The notes beneath the pieces are model-generated. The model did no database searches. It was given only the letters and a program-made list of their open reading frames with translations, and had not been told where the DNA came from. The position numbers and the translations under genes are program-made. Below, in pieces: positions 17,268 to 25,831 of a stretch of 64,000 nucleotides of DNA. Where the stretch lies: contig NZ_OY782763.1 of assembly GCF_963678225.1 (NCBI RefSeq), forward strand, positions 1,054,001 through 1,118,000, in the 5' to 3' direction. Each line of letters opens with the position of its first letter. The first letter of the stretch is position 1. Source of the stretch: an uncultured Cohaesibacter sp. (GTDB taxonomy: Bacteria; Pseudomonadota; Alphaproteobacteria; Rhizobiales; Cohaesibacteraceae).

Positions 17268-19709
17268 ATGTCCGGTCATACGCACGAGCAACACGATCAC
17301 TCACACTCTCATCATGACCATGATGGACAGCAAGGCGACCATAGTCACCATGAGCATGACCATCACGACCACCATAGTCATGATCATCATCACGGGCAGC
17401 AATCCCATGCAGAGCCGGGAGCCCAAACCGCGACTGACCCCGTATGCGGGATGAGTGTAACAATCAAGCAAGACACGCGCTCGGAGCAGTATGACGGCGA
17501 AACCTACTATTTTTGTTCCGATGGCTGTCAGAGCAAATTCCAGGCCGATCCCTATTTCTACGCCTCGGGCAATGCCGAAAAGGCCAGTCAGCAGACCCAG
17601 CCGGGAACGCAATGGACCTGCCCCATGCATCCAGAAATCATCCGCGACGAGCCCGGCTCCTGCCCCAAATGCGGCATGGCCCTGGAACCCACCGTACCAT
17701 CTGATGAGCCCTCTGAAGAGCTGGTTGATTTCACACGTCGCCTCTGGATCAGTGTGGGCGCAGCAATCCCCTTGATGATCCTGACCATGGGCGGCATGGT
17801 TGGCCTGCCGGTGCGCGATTGGCTGGGCCATCAGCTGGCCGCCTATATCGAATTTGTCATCGCAACCCCCATCGTGCTCTGGGCAGCCCAACCATTCTTC
17901 AAGCGCGGCTTGGAGTCGATCAAGAATGTCTCGCCCAATATGTGGACGCTGATTTCTCTCGGCGTGGGTGCAGCCTATATCTACTCGCTCTTTGCAACGT
18001 TCTTGCCCGGCATCTTTCCCGAGCAATATCAAAGCGCGGAAGGCGTCGGCACCTATTTCGAGGCTTCCGTTGTCATTATCGCGCTGATCTTTGTGGGTCA
18101 GGTGCTCGAATTGCGCGCCCGCGAGCGCACGGGTGATGCCATCAGGGCCCTGCTTGATCTGGCCCCCAAAACCGCACGCCGCATCCTGCCCGATGGCAGC
18201 GAATATGATGCACCGCTTGAAAATGTGGTCGAAGGCGATCTGCTGCGTGTCCGCCCCGGCGATAGCATCCCCGTGGATGGCGAAGTAACCGAGGGGCACT
18301 CCTCCGTTGACGAAAGCATGATCACCGGCGAACCGGTCCCGGTCGAGAAAAACGAAGGCGACGCAGTCACCGGCGGCACCATCAACAAGAACGGATCTCT
18401 GGCAATCAAGGCCACCCATATCGGCTCGGAGACGGTGCTGTCCCAGATCGTGGGCATGGTCTCCAGTGCGCGCCAATCCCGCGCGCCCATTCAGGGGTTG
18501 GCCGACAAGGTTTCATCCATCTTCGTTCCTGCCGTGGTCGCAGCCTCCCTTCTGGCCTTCGTCGTCTGGCTCATCTTTGGCCCCGAACCGGCACTCGCCT
18601 TTGCAATCGCATCGGCAGTGTCCGTTCTGATCGTGGCCTGCCCGTGCGCTCTGGGTCTGGCAACGCCGATTTCCATCACCACGGCAGCAGGACGCGGCGC
18701 TCAGGCTGGCGTACTCATTAAAGACGCTGAAGCGCTCGAGCGCATGGCCCGCGTTGATACCGTGATCGTTGACAAGACCGGCACGCTCACCGAAGGCAAA
18801 CCCAAGCTCACCGACGTGATCGCGCTCGGCGACAGACAAGAAGCCGATATTCTGGCCATCGCCGCCGCCCTTGAGCGCGGTTCCGAACACCCGCTTGCCG
18901 AAGCAATCGTCAGTGGTGCCCGGGAAAGAGACGCCGAGCGTCTGGACTCATCCGACTTTGAAGCCATGACCGGCAAGGGCGTCAAAGGCAAGGTGCAAGG
19001 AAAACAAGTCGCCCTTGGCAACGTTGCGATGCTGGAAGAGCTATCGATCAGCGCTGATGAAGCGCAGGAACAGGCAGCAAGCCTTCAGGAAGAGGGCAAA
19101 ACCGCCATGTTCATTGCTATCGATGGCACTCTGGCCGGCATGGTTGCCGTTGCCGACCCCATCAAGGAAACCACGCAGCAGGCAATCTCGGATCTGCATG
19201 ATCTCGGCCTGACCGTCATCATGGCCACGGGCGACAATGAACGCACCGCCAAGGCCGTTGCTGGCAAGCTTGGCATTGATCAGGTGCGGGCTGGCGTTCT
19301 GCCGGAAGACAAGAAGGCACTGGTTGAAGAGCTGCATGCCAATGGCGCTTATGTGGCCATGGCTGGCGACGGAGTGAACGACGCCCCAGCCCTTGCCGCA
19401 GCCGATGTAGGCATCGCCATGGGAACAGGTGCGGACGTCGCTATGGAGAGCGCTGGTATCACGCTACTGAGCGGTGATCTGGCTGGCATTGTCAGAGCCC
19501 GCAAACTGGCCACCAAGACGCTGCGCAATATCAAGCAGAATCTGTTCTTTGCCTTCGTCTACAACTCCGCAGGCGTACCGGTAGCAGCAGGCATTCTCTA
19601 TCCAGTCTTTGGCCTATTACTTTCGCCCATGTTTGCCGCAGCAGCCATGAGCTTGTCGTCCGTATCGGTCATCGCCAACGCCCTGCGGCTCAGGCAAGCC
19701 AAGCTATGA
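17268..19709 (+). CDS. copA: Cu(+)-translocating P1B-type ATPase
   Basis: An 813-residue inner-membrane ATPase that exports cuprous ions. The N-terminus is unusual: 21 histidines in the first 47 residues, then a YHS domain (DPVCGMSV, about 56-98) and a heavy-metal-binding domain ([21 protein letters not shown], about 115-140) instead of the standard HMA ferredoxin fold. The transport core has the TGE motif, CPC at 458-460 in [13 protein letters not shown], the phosphorylated Asp at about 502 (DKTGTLTEG), the SEHPLAEAI nucleotide site and GDGVNDAP at about 700. A ribosome-binding AGGAGG is well placed. Export of Cu(I) fits the CPC type and the neighbours. Confidence 0.93.
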   Translation: MSGHTHEQHDHSHSHHDHDGQQGDHSHHEHDHHDHHSHDHHHGQQSHAEPGAQTATDPVCGMSVTIKQDTRSEQYDGETYYFCSDGCQSKFQADPYFYASGNAEKASQQTQPGTQWTCPMHPEIIRDEPGSCPKCGMALEPTVPSDEPSEELVDFTRRLWISVGAAIPLMILTMGGMVGLPVRDWLGHQLAAYIEFVIATPIVLWAAQPFFKRGLESIKNVSPNMWTLISLGVGAAYIYSLFATFLPGIFPEQYQSAEGVGTYFEASVVIIALIFVGQVLELRARERTGDAIRALLDLAPKTARRILPDGSEYDAPLENVVEGDLLRVRPGDSIPVDGEVTEGHSSVDESMITGEPVPVEKNEGDAVTGGTINKNGSLAIKATHIGSETVLSQIVGMVSSARQSRAPIQGLADKVSSIFVPAVVAASLLAFVVWLIFGPEPALAFAIASAVSVLIVACPCALGLATPISITTAAGRGAQAGVLIKDAEALERMARVDTVIVDKTGTLTEGKPKLTDVIALGDRQEADILAIAAALERGSEHPLAEAIVSGARERDAERLDSSDFEAMTGKGVKGKVQGKQVALGNVAMLEELSISADEAQEQAASLQEEGKTAMFIAIDGTLAGMVAVADPIKETTQQAISDLHDLGLTVIMATGDNERTAKAVAGKLGIDQVRAGVLPEDKKALVEELHANGAYVAMAGDGVNDAPALAAADVGIAMGTGADVAMESAGITLLSGDLAGIVRARKLATKTLRNIKQNLFFAFVYNSAGVPVAAGILYPVFGLLLSPMFAAAAMSLSSVSVIANALRLRQAKL

Positions 19710-19789
19710 CAAGCTGTGAGCAGCAGGTCGGCTGAGGCCAGCAAGAATGCAGCTTTGTGCCGCCTGAAAAGGGCGGCTCATATTTGCTA

Positions 19790-19805
19790 AGCTTATGCAT
19801 AAGCT
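19790..19805. promoter_or_regulatory. 16-bp palindrome before the small membrane protein gene
   Basis: AGCTTATGCATAAGCT is a perfect palindrome about 52 bp upstream of the start codon at 19858, between the ATPase and the small gene. It could be an operator; no T tract follows, so a terminator is unlikely. Confidence 0.4.
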
Positions 19806-19857
19806 ACTCTGAACAGTGCAAAACAAAGAGCAATCAAAAACAGGAAAGGCAAAAACC

Positions 19858-19977
19858 ATGCATGGAAACGGAATGGGATTTGGAATGGGGTTCGGCTTTG
19901 GCGGCATAGGCATGTGGATCTGGCTGATCATCGGCATTCTGATTATCGCCGCCCTCGTCAAGTATCTACTCAAATAG
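19858..19977 (+). CDS. Tiny Gly/Met-rich single-pass membrane protein, 39 aa
   Basis: The ATG at 19858 is preceded by AGGAAAGG. The product begins MHGNGMGFGMGFGFGGIGMW and continues as one hydrophobic helix (WIWLIIGILIIAALVKYLLK). The four Met residues and the His in the N-terminal tail could bind Cu(I), and the gene lies 148 bp after the copper ATPase on the same strand. Function is not known. Its size, ribosome-binding site and composition argue that it is real. Confidence 0.65.
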   Translation: MHGNGMGFGMGFGFGGIGMWIWLIIGILIIAALVKYLLK

Positions 19978-20405
19978 GGTTGCATGAATCGACGCCCTGC
20001 TTCCCGCTCTTTTGGCAGCATTCGCGTTTGATAATAAGAGCCTCAGGCCTTACATACAAATCGCCTCGCGATTTTGTGACCGCTATAGTCATGTTTTTGT
20101 GGCACTATCGCCTCAATCTGAAATTCGGCTCGCAAAAGGTGCGTAAAACCAGAAGCAATCAACCTTGCCACCGGAGAAACACGAACCACATAATTAAGAG
20201 CCTGCTACACACTTTGTTTGATTGAACGGATTTCCTTTCCGCGACGAAGCGACTGTTTTCAAGAATTAGTTGGGAACACCTTTTGGCCACCATTTCCTCA
20301 TAACGGAAAGCGGCGACTGACCATTTGTTGCTGACTGATTCTAAAAATAACGGCTTTCCTTAAAGCAAGAAGCACCAAGACCCAGTTCGAAATGAGTTAA
20401 ATGAA
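19978..20405. other. Intergenic region, nothing recognised
   Basis: A 428-bp stretch between the small membrane gene and the L,D-transpeptidase gene. No hairpin with a T tract, RNA gene or supported open frame was found. The promoter of the transpeptidase is expected near 20330-20400. Confidence 0.45.
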
Positions 20406-21110
20406 ATGATAAAAGAAAAACAAACCCCGCCATCTCATTCCTCCGAACAAGGGATGACTTCTCGCAGGCAGTTTCTGAGCGGCAGTGCCATTTTGGCCGC
20501 AGGACTTCTGAGTGCCTGTAGTCCGCGCACACGCAAACCGCTTTCCCCTCCGGGTCTTGAACGCCCCTACAGCGCCATGTATGGCCCGTTGCCCGATGAG
20601 CGCTTTCCTTTGCCTGCGGTTGATTTGCGTAAGTTAGACAAGGCGTTTCTGCGCCGCGAAGTCTTTTATCCTACCAGCGAGAAGGTCGGCACGCTCGTGG
20701 TCGATACCAGCAACTATTATCTCTATCTGGTGCAGGAAAATGGCACAGCGATGCGCTATGGCGTCGGTCTGGGACGAGCGGGCTTTGAATGGTCGGGTCG
20801 TGCCACTGTAGCCCGAAAGGCTGTTTGGCCCAAATGGACGCCCCCCGAAGAAATGATCGAGCGGCAGCCAGAGTTGGAAAAATGGAGCTGGAGAAATGGC
20901 GGCATGCCTCCTGGACCGACCAACCCGCTTGGCGCCCGTGCGCTCTATATCTATCAGAATGGCCGCGACACCCTCTATCGTTTGCATGGCACCGCCGAAA
21001 CATGGTCTATCGGCCGCGCCGTGTCATCCGGTTGCGTGCGCCTGCTCAACCACGATATCATCGATCTGCACAGACGGGTTCCCACCCCGTCCCCAATCGT
21101 GGTTCTGTAA
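20406..21110 (+). CDS. L,D-transpeptidase (YkuD) lipoprotein with Tat-like signal
   Basis: A 234-residue cell-wall enzyme that forms 3-3 peptidoglycan cross-links or attaches proteins. The N-terminus carries a twin-arginine motif (SRRQFL, residues 19-24), a hydrophobic stretch and a lipobox (LLSAC), so an exported lipoprotein is likely. The YkuD catalytic motif is intact: the His in YRLHGTAETWSIG, then SSGCVRLLN with the nucleophilic Cys. An internal ATG at 20454 would also preserve the signal. It stands alone between copper genes and a LysR gene. Confidence 0.9.
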   Translation: MIKEKQTPPSHSSEQGMTSRRQFLSGSAILAAGLLSACSPRTRKPLSPPGLERPYSAMYGPLPDERFPLPAVDLRKLDKAFLRREVFYPTSEKVGTLVVDTSNYYLYLVQENGTAMRYGVGLGRAGFEWSGRATVARKAVWPKWTPPEEMIERQPELEKWSWRNGGMPPGPTNPLGARALYIYQNGRDTLYRLHGTAETWSIGRAVSSGCVRLLNHDIIDLHRRVPTPSPIVVL

Positions 21111-21243
21111 GGATACCCTCAAAGCAATAGTGAGAGATCGGGCAAACATGTCCGATCTTGCTTCCCTCATCGCTTTCCCCAAAACAAACCAACGACCAGA
21201 TCCGGCAGGCGCCCAAGCTGATCAGGCCTACCTGCAGGCGCCC

Positions 21244-22131
21244 CTAGAGCGCCTGATGGCACAGTTGCAAAAACTCATGTGCCGCCGGGCTGAGAGCTCT
21301 TTCCTTGTGACTGAGCGCCATGAAATCCCGCGGCGGAAACGGAACATCAGCAAAGGTAATCTGACCGGTTGCCACAAGTGGTCCGGCTGCCATTCTGGAA
21401 ACCGCTCCCGCATAGTCGCTTCCCACCAAGGCAGACAACACCGCCTCGTTGCTTGGGAATTCCAGAGCAATGTGGATTGCTTCAGGGGACACACCAAGAC
21501 TGCTCATCGCCGTTTCAAAGGTGGATCGCGTGCCGGATCCCTGCTCGCGCATAACCCACAGCGTGCGCTTGATCAGCCCGAGCCATTCCCGCTCCCCCGC
21601 ACGGGCCAACGGATGGCCGGGCGCAACCACAATGGCAATTTCATCGTGTGCAAGCTTGGCTGAGCGCAAAAGAGGCGCATCGATATCCCCTTCGATGAAA
21701 CCGATTTCCGCTTGTCCCTCTTCGATAGCGCGAGTGACGGTTTGCGTATTGCCCACTGTCAGGCGGAGATCAATCGCGGGATAGAGATCATGAAAATGCA
21801 CCATGCGAGAGGGCAGCCAATAGCTGGCGATGGTCTGGCTGGCATGGATATGCAACACGCCGCGCTTCAAGCCGCCCAGCTCGCTGAGCACCAGAGCAGC
21901 TGCATTCGCCCGCGCCAACGTGGCCTTCGCTTCCTTGAGAAAAAGCCGCCCCGCTTCAGTGAGTTCAATGCCACGGCCAACACGGTTGAATAATTTGACA
22001 TTGTGAAAGCCTTCCAATGCTTTGATAGAGGCGCTCACCGCCGAGGGCGTGAGCCCAACCGCATCTGCTGCGCGCGTAATATGCTGCCGCTCTGCCACGG
22101 CGACAAATATGGAAAGCTGCTCAAGTGTCAT
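21244..22131 (-). CDS. LysR-family transcriptional regulator (YeiE-like)
   Basis: A regulator of about 295 residues with an N-terminal winged HTH (FVAVAERQHITRAADAVGLT, SAVSASIKALEG) and a two-lobed ligand-binding domain from about residue 90. The ATG at 22129-22131 gives the usual LysR beginning MTLEQLSIF; another ATG at 22143 would add four residues. It is divergent from a YeiH-family membrane protein, an arrangement conserved in many bacteria, so it probably controls that gene. Confidence 0.9.
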   Translation of the reverse strand: MTLEQLSIFVAVAERQHITRAADAVGLTPSAVSASIKALEGFHNVKLFNRVGRGIELTEAGRLFLKEAKATLARANAAALVLSELGGLKRGVLHIHASQTIASYWLPSRMVHFHDLYPAIDLRLTVGNTQTVTRAIEEGQAEIGFIEGDIDAPLLRSAKLAHDEIAIVVAPGHPLARAGEREWLGLIKRTLWVMREQGSGTRSTFETAMSSLGVSPEAIHIALEFPSNEAVLSALVGSDYAGAVSRMAAGPLVATGQITFADVPFPPRDFMALSHKERALSPAAHEFLQLCHQAL

Positions 22132-22238
22132 CAAATCATCCAATTATATTGCATGGAATATACTATATTATTCGATATTTTTGAATGATATTTTGTGAGA
22201 TGGTGCCGCGAATTTTCAAGACTTCCAAAGAGATAACA

Positions 22239-23270
22239 ATGCGAATCTGGCACTATACTCAATCCATTCTCCCCGGCTTCCTCCTGTGTTGCCTCATCAC
22301 GATTTTGGCCTATGGGGTTGAATGGGTAGAAATCCAGCTTACCGGCCACCGCTTCATGGACGCCCTGGTCTTTTCCATCATACTGGGCACCGCGGTCCAC
22401 TCCATTCTCGGCCTCAATCCGATTTTCAAAAAGGGCGTCAACTTCTCGGCCAAATATCTGCTGGAGCTCGCCATTGTGCTGCTGGGGGCGTCCGTCAGTC
22501 TGACCATCATCCAGACACTCGGTCCGCTTTTGCTGCTGGTGGTCATCGTGATTGTGACACTCGCCATTATCGCCAGCTACACCATTGGCAGACTGTTGGG
22601 ATTGCCTGAAAAGCAAGCGCTTCTGGTGGCCTGCGGCAACTCGATTTGCGGCAATTCCGCCATTGTCGCCGTTGCCCCCGTCATCGAGGCCGACTCCGAC
22701 GACATTGCATCCGCTATTGCCTTCTCGGCAACGCTGGGCATCATCGTAGTGCTGGCCCTGCCCGCCTTCGCCAATGCCTTCGCCATCGATCCGCACCGCT
22801 TTGGCATCTTTGCCGGCATGACCGTATACGCTGTACCACAGGTGCTGGCGGCAACCGCTCCGGTCAGCACCATCAGCGTGCACTATGGAACGCTGGTCAA
22901 GCTGATGCGTGTCTTGATGCTTGGACCTGTCATTCTGGTACTGGGCTTCCGTACCGGGCGCAAAGCCGAACTCGCAGCTGAGAAAGCTACCGGCAAAAAC
23001 CTCAAATTTCGACAACTGGTGCCATGGTTCATCATCGGCTTTTTCCTGATGATTGCGCTTCAATCCATGGGAGCGATACCGGCCCCCGTGATGCCTCCCA
23101 TCAAGGAAGTCACTACGCTGCTCACCATTCTTTCCATGGCTGGATTGGGATTGATGGTGGATGTAAAATCAGTCTTTGCCTCAAGCGGCCGCGTTTTGGC
23201 AACCGGCGCCCTATCGATCCTGTTTCTGGGCGCTCTTGGCGCTTCAGCAATCGCTCTTCTGTCGCTTTGA
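22239..23270 (+). CDS. YeiH/YadS-type putative sulfate exporter family protein
   Basis: A membrane protein of about 343 residues with 9-11 hydrophobic segments belonging to the UPF0324/PSE family (Cons_hypoth698). Typical motifs are ALVFSIILGTAVHS, the repeat-like LLELAIVLLGASVSL, and ACGNSICGNSAIVAVAPVI with the conserved GNS..CGNSA. Members are linked to sulfonate or sulfite handling, but transport is not proven. I take the ATG at 22239 (AGAGATAAC upstream); the frame is open from 22185. The partner regulator is divergent. Confidence 0.85.
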   Translation: MRIWHYTQSILPGFLLCCLITILAYGVEWVEIQLTGHRFMDALVFSIILGTAVHSILGLNPIFKKGVNFSAKYLLELAIVLLGASVSLTIIQTLGPLLLLVVIVIVTLAIIASYTIGRLLGLPEKQALLVACGNSICGNSAIVAVAPVIEADSDDIASAIAFSATLGIIVVLALPAFANAFAIDPHRFGIFAGMTVYAVPQVLAATAPVSTISVHYGTLVKLMRVLMLGPVILVLGFRTGRKAELAAEKATGKNLKFRQLVPWFIIGFFLMIALQSMGAIPAPVMPPIKEVTTLLTILSMAGLGLMVDVKSVFASSGRVLATGALSILFLGALGASAIALLSL

Positions 23271-23359
23271 ACAAGGCCCTGAGCGTCCACCACTCACAAC
23301 ACCAGGCCCCAAAAGCAAATCAAGCCCAAAATCAGGAGTTCAGCCTCGAGCTCAAAAAG

Positions 23360-23391
23360 AAAGGCGGATTGCGTAAGAGCAACCCGCCTTT
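23360..23391 (-). terminator. Terminator of the zinc alcohol dehydrogenase gene
   Basis: On the minus strand AAAGGCGGGTTGC pairs with GCAATCCGCCTTT (one G-U) around a 6-nt loop, followed by CTTTTTG. It lies 56 bp after the stop codon. Confidence 0.8.
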
Positions 23392-23446
23392 GGCAGTTTA
23401 AGTGCTTATCATTATTATGCGGGGACTAGTCCCGACTGATCGAGCC

Positions 23447-24466
23447 TTAAAGCTCTACGACCAGCTTCAGAACATCATTCTTGTTGGCTTCCCAATATGG
23501 CAGCACGTCAGCGGCTTCATCCATCGGGAAGGTCTTGGTGATCAAGGTGTCCATCTTGTCGCCGATCTTCAGCAGAGCTTCGATGACGGCGTCAAAATCC
23601 GGGCGCATTGCGTTACGGGAGCCCATGATGTCCAGCTCTTTAAGGTTGAAGAACTTGGTTTCATAGGTAACCGGAGCCTTGGAATAGCCAACATAAACCA
23701 CGCGACCAGCAAAGCAGGCAGCATCAATGGCCGTGGTGAAGGTAATCGGCAAGCCAACAGCCTCAATCACGACATTGGCGCCATGATCATCGGTCAGTTC
23801 ATTGACTTTCTTGACGAGTTCTTCGCCGCTGAGGGTCAGGAATTCAGTAGCACCAACGAGCTTGGCGATTTCTTCCTTTTCCGGGCTCAAATCAACAGCA
23901 ATCACCCGCGCACCACGTGCTGCAGCCCCCATGATGGCGCCAACACCGATCATGCCGCAGCCCATCACAACAACCGTATCGGTTGCTTCTACGCGGCCAC
24001 GAGATACAGCGTGGAAACCAACGGAAAGAGGCTCAACCAGAACCTGACGTTTCGGAGACAGGCTTTCATTTGGCACGACACAATCGGCACGAATAACCAT
24101 TTTCTCACGCAGAGCACCATCACGCTGAACACCGAGCGTTTCGTTGTAACGGCAAGCATTGGGACGACCTGCACGGCAGCTGCTGCAATGACCACAAGCA
24201 GAATATGGCCACAGGATTACGGACTGGCCGATCTTGATTTCGTCGCCAACATTGGCGCCCTTTTCTACTACAAAACCGGACGCTTCATGGCCCGGAATAC
24301 GTGGCAGCTGAACCAGTGGGTTCTTGCCCATATAGGTGTTCAGGTCACTACCGCAAAAACCGACATAGGAGATATCGACAACAACGTCATCGGGTCCCAT
24401 TGTCATCGGTTCGACGTCGCGAACCTCACTTTTTTCTGCGTCAACAATGCAAAGTGCTTTCATCAC
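23447..24466 (-). CDS. Zinc-dependent alcohol dehydrogenase (RspB/LgoD-like)
   Basis: A 339-residue medium-chain dehydrogenase. The catalytic zinc site is visible in FCGSD and PGHEASG; the structural zinc loop is ACGHCSSCRAGRPNAC; the NAD-binding Rossmann motif is VMGCGMIGVGA. The best family resemblance is to sugar-acid (galactonate-type) dehydrogenases such as RspB and YjjN/LgoD. Being opposite a GntR regulator that appears to control hexuronate genes, it probably oxidises or reduces a uronate-derived polyol acid. The exact substrate is not determinable. Confidence 0.88.
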   Translation of the reverse strand: MMKALCIVDAEKSEVRDVEPMTMGPDDVVVDISYVGFCGSDLNTYMGKNPLVQLPRIPGHEASGFVVEKGANVGDEIKIGQSVILWPYSACGHCSSCRAGRPNACRYNETLGVQRDGALREKMVIRADCVVPNESLSPKRQVLVEPLSVGFHAVSRGRVEATDTVVVMGCGMIGVGAIMGAAARGARVIAVDLSPEKEEIAKLVGATEFLTLSGEELVKKVNELTDDHGANVVIEAVGLPITFTTAIDAACFAGRVVYVGYSKAPVTYETKFFNLKELDIMGSRNAMRPDFDAVIEALLKIGDKMDTLITKTFPMDEAADVLPYWEANKNDVLKLVVEL

Positions 24467-24787
24467 TTATCTCCTTAGCGAGCTTCTTTTTCAGAGCAGT
24501 CGCCTGCTCTGTTATTTCGGTTAGGATTTGCACGCCTGAGCGGGAGCCCTTCAGGGCCACCTTGATCATGGAGGGTAGATGGGAGGCCCCTCGTCTTGGG
24601 AGGCGTTTCAGCTCTAGGTGCGCGTACCACCCGGAGCCTGGTCTCGACCGCTCAGGCATGTCGGGATATCCGAATTGTTAGTTTTCCGGACGTTTCCCTA
24701 TATAGCTCCTATGTTTCTCTCGAAAAGCACGAAATTTTACGCATCTTTTGTAATATTTCGCCTGATTGATAGGATGTTTTATCGCAT
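24467..24787. other. Leader region upstream of the dehydrogenase gene
   Basis: If the TTGACA box at 24802-24807 (minus strand) is the promoter, the dehydrogenase mRNA has a leader of about 300 nt. A 72-codon minus frame crosses the start, but I do not support it as a gene. No known riboswitch consensus was recognised. Confidence 0.4.
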
Positions 24788-24802
24788 AATCATGGGATGA
24801 TT
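24788..24802. promoter_or_regulatory. Predicted GntR operator, site 1
   Basis: AATCATGGGATGATT has perfect arms AATCAT/ATGATT around GGG. It sits between a minus-strand TTGACA (-35, 24802-24807) and CGATAA (-10, 24779-24784), so a bound repressor would block the dehydrogenase promoter. It is also upstream of the divergent GntR gene. Matching sites occur at 28757 and 32310. Confidence 0.72.
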
Positions 24803-24827
24803 GTCAAGATAAAGACAAAGCTTCGAC

Positions 24828-24848
24828 GTGAAATCCGCAAGATTTCAC
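24828..24848. promoter_or_regulatory. Inverted repeat upstream of GntR gene
   Basis: GTGAAATC-CGCAA-GATTTCAC, perfect 8-bp arms with a 5-bp spacer, lies 80 bp upstream of the regulator start. Its sequence differs from the TCAT-N3-ATGA operator, so it may bind another factor. Confidence 0.45.
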
Positions 24849-24928
24849 CAATTGATGGGATCATTGACTTATAGGGTCAAATTGATCATGTTACAGCTAT
24901 TCAATTTTCAAATGAGGTACCCACGCAC

Positions 24929-25657
24929 ATGAGCAGCCCAAAGGTAGATCTGGCTATTTCATTGGTTCAGGATTTGATTCGATCTGGTAAAATCAAACCC
25001 GGAGATCGCCTTCCAAACGAAGCCGAGTTTTCTACGCAGCTCGGCGTTTCGCGCAATTCCCTGCGTGAAGCGGTTCGTGCGATGAGCGCCATGAAGATAC
25101 TTGAGGCCAGACAAGGGGATGGCACCTATGTCTCTGGCCTCGACCCCACCCAGATGATCGAAACACTGCGCTTCGCCGTGGATGTTTCCGGGCCAGAAGC
25201 TGTTCTGTGGTTCCTTGAAATCCGCATCTTGATGGAGCTTCACACGACGGCCATTGCCGCCGCGCGGCGCACCAAGGCGGATCTGGATCGGCTGAAACAA
25301 TGCCATCAGTCCATGCTGAATGCCGAGGATACGGACACCCTGCTCAAGAAGGACTCCGAGTTCCACCATATCATTGCAGAAACCACCCAAAATCCGATCA
25401 TGATCTCGCTGCTCAATGTAGTCTCCGCCCCGGCCCTCAGGGCTCGTATCTGGCGTAACCGCATGACAGAAAGCGCCACCAACAATCTGCGCATAGAACA
25501 TGAAGCGGTTTTGAACTGCATTGAAGCGCAGGATGTCGAGGGGGCAAAATATGCCATGTATGCCCATGTCAGCGGCGTTCAGACATGGGTTAAGGCGCAT
25601 CCTGATTTCTTCTTCAATCAGGAAGAACCGGTCGACCCGGCAGGCTCTGGCAAGTAA
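24929..25657 (+). CDS. GntR-family (FadR/FCD) regulator of the hexuronate genes
   Basis: A 242-residue regulator with an N-terminal winged HTH (IKPGDRLPNEAEFSTQLGVS, RNSLREAVRAM) and an all-helical FCD effector domain from about residue 85 (metal/acid-binding His and Asp in KDSEFHHIIAE and the later HVSG). FCD regulators usually sense sugar acids. The shared operator in front of the neighbouring dehydrogenase, TRAP1 and uxaA genes makes this the likely controller of all three; that assignment is inferred. A strong bidirectional terminator follows. Confidence 0.92.
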   Translation: MSSPKVDLAISLVQDLIRSGKIKPGDRLPNEAEFSTQLGVSRNSLREAVRAMSAMKILEARQGDGTYVSGLDPTQMIETLRFAVDVSGPEAVLWFLEIRILMELHTTAIAAARRTKADLDRLKQCHQSMLNAEDTDTLLKKDSEFHHIIAETTQNPIMISLLNVVSAPALRARIWRNRMTESATNNLRIEHEAVLNCIEAQDVEGAKYAMYAHVSGVQTWVKAHPDFFFNQEEPVDPAGSGK

Positions 25658-25778
25658 CCACGCAGCGCCCGATCAGTGCGCCCATTCGGCGCAGAGGCAT
25701 AAAGCCAGTCAGTCGGTTCGCCCTATCTGCGCCCCTCCCTCACCTGACCCATAGCGCGCGAGACGAGCGTAAGTAACG

Positions 25779-25812
25779 AAAAAAGCCCCGCAGTCAAACT
25801 GCGGGGCTTTTT
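25779..25812. terminator. Bidirectional terminator
   Basis: A perfect 10-bp stem GCCCCGCAGT/ACTGCGGGGC with CAA loop is flanked by AAAAAA and TTTTT. It ends both the GntR transcript and the convergent TRAP1 operon. Confidence 0.95.
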
Positions 25813-25831
25813 GATTGTCTCGCTCAACTTC

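Noticed and set aside
24441-24659. 72-codon minus frame in the dehydrogenase leader
   Set aside because: It overlaps the gene start in another frame and its helical tail is compositionally plausible but unsupported; a leader peptide cannot be shown.
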